From CAZALT01 sp964485515 (lineage in GTDB: Bacteria; Actinomycetota; Acidimicrobiia; Acidimicrobiales; Acidimicrobilacustridaceae): a stretch of DNA of 17,484 nt. The position numbers were made by a program, and so were the translations under genes. Shown here piece by piece: positions 1 to 7,669 of this stretch. The first letter of the stretch is position 1. Each line of letters begins with the position of its first letter. The stretch spans positions 1-17,484 of the forward strand of contig CAZALT010000067.1 of the NCBI GenBank assembly GCA_964485515.1. The letters are read 5' to 3'. The notes beneath the pieces are model-generated. The model had not been told where the DNA came from. It did not search any database and saw only the letters and a program-made list of their open reading frames with translations.

Positions 1-1
1 G

Positions 2-1177
2 CTCGACTTCCCCATCTTCGACGCCGACAACCACATGTACGAGACCCGTGACTCGCTCACGAAGTTCCTCCCCGACAAGTACAAGGGCGCCATCGACTAC
101 GTCGAGGTCAAGGGCCGCACGAAGATCGTGGTGCGCGGCCAGATCAGCAACTACATCCCGAACCCCACCTTCGATGTGGTTGCGGCCCCCGGTGCGCAGG
201 AGGACTACTTCCGCAACGGCAACCCCGAGGGCAAGTCCTACCGCGAGCTGATGGGCGATCCCATCAAGTGCCTCCCGGCGTTTCGTGAGCCGGCGCCGCG
301 ACTCGAGCTGATGGACGAGCTCGGCGTCGATCGCGCGCTGATGTTCCCCACGCTGGCGAGCCTCATCGAGCACCGCATGAAGGACGACCCCGACCTCATC
401 CACGCAGTGATCCACTCGCTCAACCAGTGGATGCACGAGACCTGGACCTTCAACTACCAGGACCGCATCTTCGCCACGCCGGTCATCTGCTTCGCCGTGG
501 TCGACAAGGCCCTCGAGGAGCTCGAGTGGGTCATCGAGCGCGGTGCGAAGTGCATCCTCGTGCGACCCGCCCCGGTCCCTGGCTACCGCGGCTCGCGCTC
601 GCCCGGTCTGCCCGAGTTCGACCCGATCTGGAAGCGCATCGTCGAGGCCGACCTGCTCGTCGGCATGCACGCGTCGGACAGCGGCTACAACGACCTCATC
701 TCGGTGTGGGACGACACCGACGAGTTCCTGCCCTTCAAGCTCGACCCGTTCCGGGCCATCGCGCAGGGCAAGCGTCCCATCGAGGACACCATGACCGCCC
801 TCGTGTGCCACGGAGCGCTCACCCGCTTCCCGGAGCTGAAGATCGCGGCCGTGGAGAACGGGGCCAACTGGGTCGGGCACCTGCTGCACGAGTTCGCCGA
901 CGTCTACAAGAAGATGCCGCAGGCCTTCGCCGAGAACCCCGTCGAGGTGTTCAAGCGCAACATCTACGTCAACCCGTTCTGGGAGGACGACATCCGCACG
1001 CTCATCGACCTCATCGGCGCCGACCACGTCCTGTTCGGCAGCGACTACCCGCATCCCGAGGGTCTGGCCGAGCCGAGGTCGTACATCGGTGAGCTGGCCA
1101 ACGTCTCGCCCGAGGACCAGGCCAAGATCATGGGCGGCAACCTCGCCAAGCTCATGAACGTCGGCGTCCCCGCCTGA
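2..1177 (+). CDS. amidohydrolase family 2 (ACMSD-like) protein, 5' partial
   Basis: This is an open frame from the first complete codon to TGA, 391 residues, with the true start upstream of the window. It begins LDFPIFDADNHMYE; the first ATG inside the window, at 35, falls within this conserved N-terminal motif and is therefore not the start. Seen: DADNH, the position of the usual HxH metal motif, near the N-terminus; GMHASDSG (His at the end of a mid-barrel strand); VCHGALTRFPEL; and FGSDYPHPEG near the C-terminus. This is the order of metal ligands and catalytic Asp in amidohydrolase_2 TIM barrels, a family that includes ACMSD-type decarboxylases and hydrolases. The length is close to that usual for this branch. 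Known: these proteins often sit beside acyl-CoA dehydrogenase and thiolase genes in actinobacterial steroid or terpenoid clusters. The substrate, and whether the enzyme hydrolyses or decarboxylates, cannot be told. It is probably the first visible gene of the + strand operon, 68 nt before the next CDS. Cytoplasmic; no signal peptide can be judged because the start is missing. Confidence 0.88.
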   Translation, partial: LDFPIFDADNHMYETRDSLTKFLPDKYKGAIDYVEVKGRTKIVVRGQISNYIPNPTFDVVAAPGAQEDYFRNGNPEGKSYRELMGDPIKCLPAFREPAPRLELMDELGVDRALMFPTLASLIEHRMKDDPDLIHAVIHSLNQWMHETWTFNYQDRIFATPVICFAVVDKALEELEWVIERGAKCILVRPAPVPGYRGSRSPGLPEFDPIWKRIVEADLLVGMHASDSGYNDLISVWDDTDEFLPFKLDPFRAIAQGKRPIEDTMTALVCHGALTRFPELKIAAVENGANWVGHLLHEFADVYKKMPQAFAENPVEVFKRNIYVNPFWEDDIRTLIDLIGADHVLFGSDYPHPEGLAEPRSYIGELANVSPEDQAKIMGGNLAKLMNVGVPA

Positions 1178-1199
1178 ACCTGCTCCCCGCCCGAGTGCC

Positions 1200-1218
1200 C
1201 GCCCGGCGCATCCGGGCG
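1200..1218 (+). terminator. small GC hairpin between genes 1 and 2
   Basis: CGCCCGG (1200-1206) and CCGGGCG (1212-1218) form a perfect 7-bp stem around the loop CGCAT. It lies 22 nt after the amidohydrolase stop. Only TT follows it, not a U-run, so it could be a weak terminator, an attenuator or an mRNA-processing/stability hairpin. The next gene keeps the same strand and has its own Shine-Dalgarno (AGAGAGG, 1234-1240). Confidence 0.35.
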
Positions 1219-1245
1219 TTCCTCGACTGAGCCAGAGAGGTTGAC

Positions 1246-3513
1246 GTGGACCTTCGTCCCACCGATGAGCAAGAGCAGCTGATCGACGCGTTCGGTGCGC
1301 TGTACGGGAAGGCGTCTTCGCCCGAACACGTGCGTGAGGCCGAGTCGGCCACGCCATCGGGCTTCGACCCGCAGCTGTGGGAGCAGCTCGGCGAGGTCGG
1401 CGCCGTTGCCATGGCGGTGCCGGAGGACCACGGTGGGTGGGGCGCTTCACTGCTGGACCTGGTGCTGGTGGCCGAGCAGCACGGCCGTCACCTCGGCTCT
1501 GCGCCGTTGATCGAGGCACAGGTGGCGGCCCGCGTGCTCGCCCGCGTCGGCGAGCCCGGAGCTGCGACGCTCGGCGCGGTGCTGGAGGCCGGGGCGATCG
1601 TGACGTTCGGCCCACGGCCGGTGCGCGCCGGTGGCGCGCTGGCGACGATGGTGCCCGGTGCCGCGGTCGCCGAGTCGGTCGTCGCGCTGGTCGGCGACGA
1701 CCTCGTGCTGGTTCGCATCGGCGACGATCGGGTCGTCCCGCAGAACCTGGGGTCGATGCCGGTGGCCGACGTGGCGACCCGCGACGCGGCGGTGCTCCTG
1801 TCCGGGTCCGAAGCGACGGCGATCTTCGAGCGAGCCGTCGACGAGTGGCTGCTGCTCACGGGCGCCGCGCTGGCCGCCATCGCCAAGCGTTCCGTCGAGA
1901 TCGGCGTCGACTACGCCAAGGAACGACACGCGTTCGGGCAGCCCATCGGGGCGTTCCAGGCCGTCGCCCACCCCCTGGCCGACTCCGCCGCCGCATCGGA
2001 CGGTGCCCAGCTCCTGGCCCGCGAAGCAGCGTGGGCCTTCGAAGCCGACCCGAGCCGAGCGTCGGAGCTCGCCGCGCTGGCCTTCGCCTACGGCGCCGAG
2101 ACCGCTCGCGACGCGTCCTATCGCTCGCTGCACCTCCACGGCGGATACGGGTTCATGCTCGAGTACGACATCCAGCTCGGCTATCGGCGGGCCCGCGCGT
2201 GGAGCAACGTCGCGCTCAGCCCGGCCCGGGCCTACGCACGAGCCGGCGACCGCCATCTCGCATCGGTGGCCGACGGGGGAGAAGCGCTCGCTCCGGCCGA
2301 ACCGGCAAAACCGGCCGAACCGGCCGCGGCAGAATCCGGCATGGACTTCCGGCTCCACCCCGGGGAGGGGGAGTTCCGCGCCGAGGTCCGAGCGTTCCTC
2401 GACGAGCACCTCACTCCCGAGCTCGAGCTGCAGATGCACCGCAGCGGCGTGTGCCACGACACCGACTTCGCCCATGCGCTGGCCGACAAGCGCTGGATCG
2501 CACCGGGTTGGCCGACCGAGATCGGCGGTGGAGGCCTGGGACACCTCGAGCGCATCTCCCTCCAAGAGGAGCTGCGTCGCGTCGACGCACCCACCTACGG
2601 CGTCGGCACCACCTTCCTGGTCTCCGCGGTCATCCGCGCCGCGGGCACCGAAGCTCAGCAGGAGCTCATCCCCAAGGCGCTCGCCGGCGAGATCGTCATG
2701 GTGCTCGGCTTCACCGAGCCCGAGGTCGGCTCCGACCTCGCGTCGGCGGTGTGCAAGGCCACCCGAGACGGCGACGACTGGCTCATCAACGGCCAGAAGA
2801 TGTTCACGACCAATGCGCAGGTCGGCGACTACGTCTTCCTGCTGGCCCGTACCAACACCGAGGTGCCCAAGCACAAGGGCCTCACCATGTTCGTCGTGCC
2901 GCTCGACCAGCCCGGCGTCGAGGTGCAGCCGGTGTTCACGATGTCGGGCGAGCGCACCAACATCACCTTCTACAACGACGTGCGGGTCAGCGACGCGTGG
3001 CGCATCGGCGAGGTCGACGGCGGCTGGCGCACGCTCACCGTCGCGCTGGCCGAGGAGCACGGCGGCGGGTTCAGCCCCGCCATCGACCGGCTGCTCGTGG
3101 CCATCGACGAGTGGGTGCTCGACCCCGAGCGGGGGGTCGACGACGACGGTCGGCCGCTGGCCGAGTCGTCCGAGGTGCGTGCGCTGGTGGGCCACACATC
3201 GGCGAGCCGCGAGGTGGCACGTCTGCTGCACCGGCGCGTGGCGTGGATGGCCGAGGAGGGACTGCCCATCGTGGCCGAAGGCCCCATGTCGAAGCTGCTG
3301 AGCTCCGAGGAGCTCGAAGACCGAGCCGAGGAGGCCATCGAGGTGCTCGGACCCGACGCCCTGCGCAGCTTCCTCGAACCGTCCGCGCCATCGCGCGGTC
3401 TCGTCGAGCACCTGCTCCGCTTCTCGCTCGGCACCACCATCTACGCGGGCACCAGCGAGGTGCACCGCAACATGATCGCCCAGCGGGGCCTCGGGCTCCC
3501 ACGCTCCAACTAG
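1246..3513 (+). CDS. two-domain fused acyl-CoA dehydrogenase (FadE34-like architecture)
   Basis: GTG start at 1246, chosen because AGAGAGG lies 5 nt upstream and the protein opens with a typical ACAD N-terminus (MDLRPTDEQEQLIDAF). 755 aa, about twice a normal ACAD. Domain 1 (about 1-345) keeps the C-terminal ACAD helices (YAKERHAFGQPIGAFQAV, LHLHGGYGFMLEYDI) but has a short, degenerate middle domain without the TEP.xGSD motif. A Pro/Ala/Glu/Lys-rich linker (about 346-365) leads into domain 2 (366-755), which is complete: GFTEPEVGSDLAS, NGQKMFTTNAQ and the C-terminal IYAGTSEVHRNMIAQRG. Domain 2 has Ala at the MCAD-type catalytic Glu position (IYxGT). Glu604 in LAEEHGG is the likely base at the alternative helix-G position. 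Known: actinobacterial ACADs for bulky CoA esters are often alpha2beta2 heteromers or fused pairs with one active half. Inference: domain 1 is structural and domain 2 introduces the alpha,beta double bond using FAD. The thiolase follows after 26 nt. Confidence 0.9.
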   Translation: MDLRPTDEQEQLIDAFGALYGKASSPEHVREAESATPSGFDPQLWEQLGEVGAVAMAVPEDHGGWGASLLDLVLVAEQHGRHLGSAPLIEAQVAARVLARVGEPGAATLGAVLEAGAIVTFGPRPVRAGGALATMVPGAAVAESVVALVGDDLVLVRIGDDRVVPQNLGSMPVADVATRDAAVLLSGSEATAIFERAVDEWLLLTGAALAAIAKRSVEIGVDYAKERHAFGQPIGAFQAVAHPLADSAAASDGAQLLAREAAWAFEADPSRASELAALAFAYGAETARDASYRSLHLHGGYGFMLEYDIQLGYRRARAWSNVALSPARAYARAGDRHLASVADGGEALAPAEPAKPAEPAAAESGMDFRLHPGEGEFRAEVRAFLDEHLTPELELQMHRSGVCHDTDFAHALADKRWIAPGWPTEIGGGGLGHLERISLQEELRRVDAPTYGVGTTFLVSAVIRAAGTEAQQELIPKALAGEIVMVLGFTEPEVGSDLASAVCKATRDGDDWLINGQKMFTTNAQVGDYVFLLARTNTEVPKHKGLTMFVVPLDQPGVEVQPVFTMSGERTNITFYNDVRVSDAWRIGEVDGGWRTLTVALAEEHGGGFSPAIDRLLVAIDEWVLDPERGVDDDGRPLAESSEVRALVGHTSASREVARLLHRRVAWMAEEGLPIVAEGPMSKLLSSEELEDRAEEAIEVLGPDALRSFLEPSAPSRGLVEHLLRFSLGTTIYAGTSEVHRNMIAQRGLGLPRSN

Positions 3514-3539
3514 CTCATCATCCTGAATCGGAGAAACAA

Positions 3540-4721
3540 GTGAACGACGCCGTCATCCTCTCTGCGTGCCGCACCGCGGTGGGCACGTCCTTCCGGGGCA
3601 CCTTCGCCGACACGTCGGCCTTCGATCTGGCCGAGGTCGTGGTCGTCGAGTCGCTCAAGCGCTCGGGGCTTGTGGTCGACGACGTCGACGACATCGTCCT
3701 GGCCGAGACGCTGCACGGCGGTGGTGTCATCGCCCGCCATGCCGCGGTCAGCGCGGGCATGACCGACGTCCCGGGCCTCGCCGTCAACCGGCACTGCGCC
3801 GCGTCGCTGTCGGCCACGAACATCGCGGCGGCCGACGTCATGGTCGGCATGTCCGACGCCATCATCGCCGGCGGGGTCAACGTCATGTCCACCGGCCCGC
3901 GGAACACCTACCGCGAACCCGGCACCACCGAGGTCAAGGAGGGCTGGCGGTCGCCGACGCATCCCGACCGGCCCGATGCGCCGAACCTCGACATGTCCAT
4001 CACCGTGGGCTGGAACGCGGCGCAGGCGGCGAACGTCACCCGCGAGGAGATGGATGCGTGGTCGGCCCGCTCGCACGCCCGTGCTGTGGCCGCCATCGAC
4101 GCCGGCAAGTTCGTCGACGAGATCGTGCCGGTCGACGTGACCCGCCTCGACGGCGAGCGCGTCACGTTCGCGGTCGACGAGCACCCGCGTCGCGACAGCA
4201 CGGTCGAGAAGCTGTCCACGCTGAAGGTGCTGCACCCTGAGATCGAGGGCTTCTCGATCACGGCGGGCAACGCGTCGGGCGCGAACGACGCGGCATCCGC
4301 GCTGGTGGTCGCCTCGGGCGCCCTGGCCGCCGAGCGGGGCCTGGCGCCGCTGGCCACGGTGAAGTCGTGGGCGGCGGTCGGTGTCGACCCGGCGCAGACG
4401 GGCCTCGCCCCGGTGAAGGCCATCCCCAAGGCGCTGGCCAAGGCGGGCCTCACGGTCGCCGACGTCGACCTGTTCGAGATCAACGAGGCGTTCGCGGCGA
4501 TGACGGTGGCCACCTCCCGGCTGCTCGAGCTCGACGAGGAGATCGTCAACGTCAACGGCAGCGGTTGCAGCCTCGGCCACCCGGTCGCCGCCACGGGCGC
4601 CCGCATGCTCACCACGCTCATCTACGAGCTGGGTCGTCGCGGCGGCGGCATCGGCGTCGCGGCGATGTGCGCCGGCGGAGGAATGGGCGGCGCGACGGTC
4701 ATCGAAGTCCACGCACCCTGA
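3540..4721 (+). CDS. thiolase (acetyl-CoA C-acyltransferase)
   Basis: GTG start at 3540 with GGAG at 3530-3533, 6 nt upstream; the translation then opens MNDAVILSACRTAVGTS, the standard thiolase N-terminus. 393 aa, the usual length. All three catalytic elements are visible: nucleophile Cys86 in NRHCAASLSA, His347 in GCSLGHPVAATGAR, and Cys377 in AAMCAGGGMGG. NEAFAAM is also present. It is therefore an active degradative or biosynthetic thiolase, releasing acetyl-CoA or propionyl-CoA from a 3-ketoacyl-CoA or running the reverse condensation. It sits 26 nt after the ACAD fusion, which fits a beta-oxidation operon. The larger open frame through this region, reaching back to 1377, is a GC-driven shadow over the ACAD gene and not part of the protein. 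Chain length or ring specificity cannot be inferred. Confidence 0.93.
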   Translation: MNDAVILSACRTAVGTSFRGTFADTSAFDLAEVVVVESLKRSGLVVDDVDDIVLAETLHGGGVIARHAAVSAGMTDVPGLAVNRHCAASLSATNIAAADVMVGMSDAIIAGGVNVMSTGPRNTYREPGTTEVKEGWRSPTHPDRPDAPNLDMSITVGWNAAQAANVTREEMDAWSARSHARAVAAIDAGKFVDEIVPVDVTRLDGERVTFAVDEHPRRDSTVEKLSTLKVLHPEIEGFSITAGNASGANDAASALVVASGALAAERGLAPLATVKSWAAVGVDPAQTGLAPVKAIPKALAKAGLTVADVDLFEINEAFAAMTVATSRLLELDEEIVNVNGSGCSLGHPVAATGARMLTTLIYELGRRGGGIGVAAMCAGGGMGGATVIEVHAP

Positions 4722-4763
4722 CCTCTTGGCCTCCTGACCTACTGGCCTCCTGACCTACTGACC
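4719..4763 (+). repeat. 16-bp tandem repeat, 2.8 copies, starting on the thiolase stop
   Basis: TGACCTCTTGGCCTCC (4719-4734), TGACCTACTGGCCTCC (4735-4750) and TGACCTACTGACC (4751-4763) are consecutive near-identical units. The first TGA is the thiolase stop codon, and each unit begins with another TGA. The units run straight into the hairpin element at 4762. The short repeat probably arose by slippage; its role is unknown. Confidence 0.8.
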
Positions 4764-4805
4764 AAATTGCGTTGGTCTCCGTCGGTTTCCGGCGAAGACC
4801 AACGC
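4762..4805. repeat. dispersed hairpin element, copy A
   Basis: GCGTTGGTCT (4769-4778) and AGACCAACGC (4796-4805) form a perfect 10-bp stem with a 17-nt loop that can pair further internally. The unpaired bases before the left arm complete CCAAATTGCGT (4762-4772), whose reverse complement ACGCAATTTGG recurs in the elements at 13285 and 15693. It lies in the 141-nt gap between the thiolase and the HMGS-DUF35 gene, upstream of that gene's Shine-Dalgarno. It could be a terminator/attenuator or a repetitive palindromic element. Confidence 0.6.
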
Positions 4806-4852
4806 CAGAAGGCCAGATGGGGTCAGATCTCGATCGAACACAGGACGAAATT

Positions 4853-4859
4853 GGAGAAG
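4853..4859 (+). promoter_or_regulatory. Shine-Dalgarno that fixes the HMGS-DUF35 start
   Basis: GGAGAAG ends 3 nt before GTG 4863; its GGAG core is 6 nt from the start codon. The longest open frame could begin at TTG 4767, but that start lies inside the hairpin element and would add 32 residues unlike the family. GTG 4863 is therefore preferred. Confidence 0.65.
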
Positions 4860-4862
4860 CGA

Positions 4863-6377
4863 GTGTCGGAAGCAGCAGGGCCGGACAGCAGCATCGGCAT
4901 CGTCTCGTGGGGGACCTACCTCCCCGCGTGGCGACTGCCCCGGGCGGCGATCGGATCCACCCTCGGCGGGCGAGGCGCGTCGGGCACCCGCAGCGCGGCG
5001 TCCTACGACGAGGACACCACGACCATGGCGGCCGAGGCCACGCGCCTGGCCATCGCGTCGCTGGCCGATCCGGCGATCAGCGACCTCTACTTCTCCACGC
5101 CTGAGCCCGCGTACCTCGACAAGACCAACGCGGCGGCCGTCCACGCGGCCGCGGGGCTGGCGGACACGGCTGGGGCCTACGACCTCGTCGGCTCGAGCCG
5201 CAGTTCAGTAGCCGCCTTCCGAACCGCGCTGGCCACGGCCTCGTCCGATCGTCAGACGATCGCCGTCACGTCGGACCTGCGCACGGGCCTGCCCGGTTCG
5301 GCCGATGAGCTCGCCGGAGGCGACGGCGCGTGTGCCCTGGTGTTCGGCGTCGACCCGATCGCCACGGTGGTCGCCCATGCGTCGGCCACCGAGGAGTTCC
5401 TCGACCGCTGGCGCACCCCCGGCGACGAACGGTCTTCGCAGTGGGAAGAGCGCTTCGGCGAGGAGGTCTATGTGCCCCTGGCCCGCAAGGCCACCGCCGA
5501 TGCGTTGGCCGCCGCGGGCGTCGACATCGCCGACGTCGACCACGTCGTCGTGTCGGGCCTCCATGCCCGAGCGGTCAAAGCGGCGACCCGGGCCACCAAG
5601 GCCGGTCCCGACGTCATCGCCGGGGACCTCGCCGGTTCGGTCGGCAACACGGGTGCGGCCCATCCGTGGATCGTCCTCGGCGACGTCCTCGATCGGGCCT
5701 CAGCGGGCCAGACCGTCCTCGTCCTCGTCCTCGCCGACGGTGCCGATGCCCTGGTGCTGCGCACGACGGCAAAGCTCGGCGAGACCGTCGCGGCGCGGCG
5801 GGCGGCGGGCACGCTCACCGTTGCCGAGCAGATCCAGGTCGCCGGCGACGTCGACTACCCCCGATACCTGACATGGCGTGGCTACCTCCCGCGTGAAGGA
5901 CCCCGTCGCCCCGATCCGGAGCGTCCCGGTGCTCCCTCGACGTGGCGGTCATCGGGCTGGCGAGGCGGCTTCGAGTCGTCGACCTGCCGCAAGTGCGGCT
6001 TTCGCCACCTGCCCCCGACGCGGGTGTGCCTCGAGTGCCACGCCGTCGACCAGATGGACCGCGAGCGCATCTCCGACGTGCGCGGCCGCATCGCCACGTG
6101 GACCATCGATCGGCTGGCCTACAGCCCGTCGCCGCCGGTGCTCGGCGTCGTCGTCGACTTCGAGGGCGGCGGTCGGTACCGGTGCCTGCTCACCGACGCC
6201 GAGCCCGATTCGGTGACCATCGGCCAAGAGGTCGAGATGGTCTTCCGGCGCTTCTACACCGCACAGGGCGGCGTCCACAACTACTTCTGGAAGGCGCGAC
6301 CCGTGCGCGGTGCACGCCCGAGCGGCGGCGAGCGGGAAAGAGCAACCAAGAGCAACGACGACGGCAAAGGGGCCTGA
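4863..6377 (+). CDS. HMG-CoA synthase-like domain fused to DUF35 zinc-ribbon/OB domain
   Basis: 504 aa from GTG 4863. Residues about 10-305 have the KAS III/HMG-CoA synthase fold: IGIVSWGTYLPAWRL at the start, DEDTTTMAAEA, and SVGNTGAAHPWIVLGDVLD near the end of the domain. Residues about 333-480 are a DUF35 module with a four-Cys zinc ribbon (Cys375, Cys378, Cys389, Cys392; CRKCGF and CLECH), followed by an OB fold ending in NYFWKARPV. Odd: where active HMG-CoA synthases have the nucleophile Cys (archaeal form DLEFACKAG), this protein reads DLVGSSRSS, placing Ser112 there. The catalytic His region also reads VVVSGLHARA, which puts Ser rather than His in register. This alignment is by eye from memory. 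The thiolase gene follows after 2 nt, so the two proteins probably form one complex. Inference: a non-catalytic or altered HMGS-like scaffold whose DUF35 part bridges acyl-CoA between active sites, as in the archaeal thiolase/HMGS/DUF35 complex or Ltp2-ChsH2 aldolase. Calling it simply 'HMG-CoA synthase' would overstate the case. Confidence 0.85.
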   Translation: MSEAAGPDSSIGIVSWGTYLPAWRLPRAAIGSTLGGRGASGTRSAASYDEDTTTMAAEATRLAIASLADPAISDLYFSTPEPAYLDKTNAAAVHAAAGLADTAGAYDLVGSSRSSVAAFRTALATASSDRQTIAVTSDLRTGLPGSADELAGGDGACALVFGVDPIATVVAHASATEEFLDRWRTPGDERSSQWEERFGEEVYVPLARKATADALAAAGVDIADVDHVVVSGLHARAVKAATRATKAGPDVIAGDLAGSVGNTGAAHPWIVLGDVLDRASAGQTVLVLVLADGADALVLRTTAKLGETVAARRAAGTLTVAEQIQVAGDVDYPRYLTWRGYLPREGPRRPDPERPGAPSTWRSSGWRGGFESSTCRKCGFRHLPPTRVCLECHAVDQMDRERISDVRGRIATWTIDRLAYSPSPPVLGVVVDFEGGGRYRCLLTDAEPDSVTIGQEVEMVFRRFYTAQGGVHNYFWKARPVRGARPSGGERERATKSNDDGKGA

Positions 6378-6379
6378 AC

Positions 6380-7585
6380 ATGGGTAGCCACGGCATTCGA
6401 GACCAGGTCGCCATCATCGGCATGGGCTGCACCACCTTCGGTGAGCGCTGGGACACGGACATGGACGACCTCCTGGTCGACGCCTCGATGGCCGCGGTCG
6501 ATTCGGCGGGGATCGTCTTCGACGACATCGATGCCTTCTGGCTGGGCACGATGACGTCGGGCATCTCCGCGCTCACGTACTCCCGACCGCTCAAGGTCGA
6601 CTACAAGCCGGTGACCCGCATCGAGAACTACTGCGCCACCGGATCCGAGGCGTTCCGCAACGCCTGCTACGCCGTGGCGTCGGGCGCGTACGACGTGGTG
6701 ATGGCTGTGGGCGCCGAGAAGCTCAAGGACACGGGCTACTCGGGGCTCACCGGAGTGCGCCTCGTGGGCGACGGCACCGACCCGCAGCTCTCGTCGCCCG
6801 CGGCCTTCTCGTTCCTCGTGCCGGCCTACGCCCACAAGTACGGCGTCGACCGCGACGAGCTCAAGGACGTCCTGGCGCGCATCGCGTGGAAGAACCACGT
6901 CAACGGCGCGGTCAACCCCCGGGCGCAGTTCCGCAAGGAGGTGCCGCTCGACACCATCAAGCGGGCCCCGCTCATCGCCGGCGACATGGGTGTGTACGAC
7001 TGCTCGGGCGTGAGCGACGGGGGAGCGGCGGTCATCCTCTGCCGCGCCGAGGACGCCCACAAGTACTGCGACAACCCTCTCTACGTGAAGGCGCTGTCGT
7101 TCGTGGCGGGACCTGCTGCCGGGCCGATCGATCCCGGCTACGACTACACGAGCTTCCCCGAGGTCGTCCGCTCGGCTGAGGACGCCTACGCCCAGGCCGG
7201 CATCACCGACCCTCGCACCGAGCTGGCCATGGCCGAGGTGCACGACTGCTTCACGCCGACCGAGCTGGTCCTCATGGAGGACCTCGGCTTCGCCGAACCG
7301 GGCACGGCGTGGAAGGACGTGCTCGCCGGTGCGTTCGACCGCGACGGGGACCTGCCGGTGAACCCCGACGGCGGTCTCAAGAGCTTCGGGCATCCCATCG
7401 GAGCCTCCGGGCTGCGCATGTTGTTCGAGTGCTGGCTCCAGCTGCGCGGCGAAGCCCCCGCGGAGCGTCAGATCTCCACGGTCAGCGAAGGCCGTTCGCT
7501 CGGCCTCACCCACAACCTGGGCGGTGCCCCCGGCGAGTGCGTCAGCTTCGTCTCGGTCGTCGGTACCGAGCTGTCGAACGACTGA
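6380..7585 (+). CDS. thiolase-like protein of the SCP-x/Ltp family
   Basis: ATG 6380, 2 nt after the HMGS-DUF35 stop, with AAAGGGG (6366-6372) as ribosome binding site; 401 aa. The thiolase fold opens with VAIIGMGCTTFGE. Cys85 in ENYCATGSEAFRNA occupies the nucleophile position, HDCFTPTE replaces the NEAFA of classical thiolases, and LKSFGHPIGASG carries the conserved His. Near the C-terminus, THNLGGAPGECVSF replaces the CxGGG motif, so the second catalytic Cys is not in its usual place. That pattern is typical of SCP-x/lipid-transfer-protein thiolases and their Ltp retro-aldolase relatives, which act on branched or sterol side-chain acyl-CoAs and commonly need a DUF35 partner. The partner domain is encoded immediately upstream. 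Probable role: thiolytic or retro-aldol cleavage of a bulky acyl-CoA within the complex. The choice between the two reactions cannot be made here. It is the last gene of the + strand block. Confidence 0.9.
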   Translation: MGSHGIRDQVAIIGMGCTTFGERWDTDMDDLLVDASMAAVDSAGIVFDDIDAFWLGTMTSGISALTYSRPLKVDYKPVTRIENYCATGSEAFRNACYAVASGAYDVVMAVGAEKLKDTGYSGLTGVRLVGDGTDPQLSSPAAFSFLVPAYAHKYGVDRDELKDVLARIAWKNHVNGAVNPRAQFRKEVPLDTIKRAPLIAGDMGVYDCSGVSDGGAAVILCRAEDAHKYCDNPLYVKALSFVAGPAAGPIDPGYDYTSFPEVVRSAEDAYAQAGITDPRTELAMAEVHDCFTPTELVLMEDLGFAEPGTAWKDVLAGAFDRDGDLPVNPDGGLKSFGHPIGASGLRMLFECWLQLRGEAPAERQISTVSEGRSLGLTHNLGGAPGECVSFVSVVGTELSND

Positions 7586-7602
7586 CGACGCCGCCCACCC
7601 AG

Positions 7603-7656
7603 CCGAACTGGCTGGGCACATACGCCAGATAGACCGGGTCTTCCCAGCCAGTTCGG
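7603..7656. terminator. strong hairpin between convergent genes (bidirectional terminator)
   Basis: CCGAACTGGCTGGG (7603-7616) and CCCAGCCAGTTCGG (7643-7656) are a perfect 14-bp inverted repeat. The 26-nt loop holds a nested AGACC/GGTCT repeat (7631-7641). It lies between the + strand thiolase stop (7585) and the - strand crotonase stop (7670), where a two-way terminator is expected. There is no clear U-run, as is common in GC-rich actinobacteria. An alternative local pairing, CCAGCC/GGCTGG inside the left arm, could compete. Confidence 0.65.
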
Positions 7657-7669
7657 TGGTTCGGACCGA

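Noticed and set aside
2290..2330. CCGGCCGAA/CCGGCAAAA direct repeats as a regulatory site
   Set aside because: They lie inside the coding sequence and simply encode the Pro-Ala-Glu/Lys linker between the two ACAD domains.
1447..3465. 672-aa antisense frame opposite the ACAD fusion
   Set aside because: Composition is typical of an antisense GC shadow, with no recognisable domain; the + strand gene is certain.
1377..4721. 1114-aa open frame covering the ACAD and thiolase
   Set aside because: Its first 700 codons are Arg/Gly/Pro-rich shadow of the ACAD gene in another frame. Only the part from GTG 3540 is thiolase.
4767..4862. TTG 4767 as the start of the HMGS-DUF35 protein
   Set aside because: It lies in the hairpin element with no ribosome binding site. 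GTG 4863 has GGAG 6 nt upstream and gives the family-like N-terminus.
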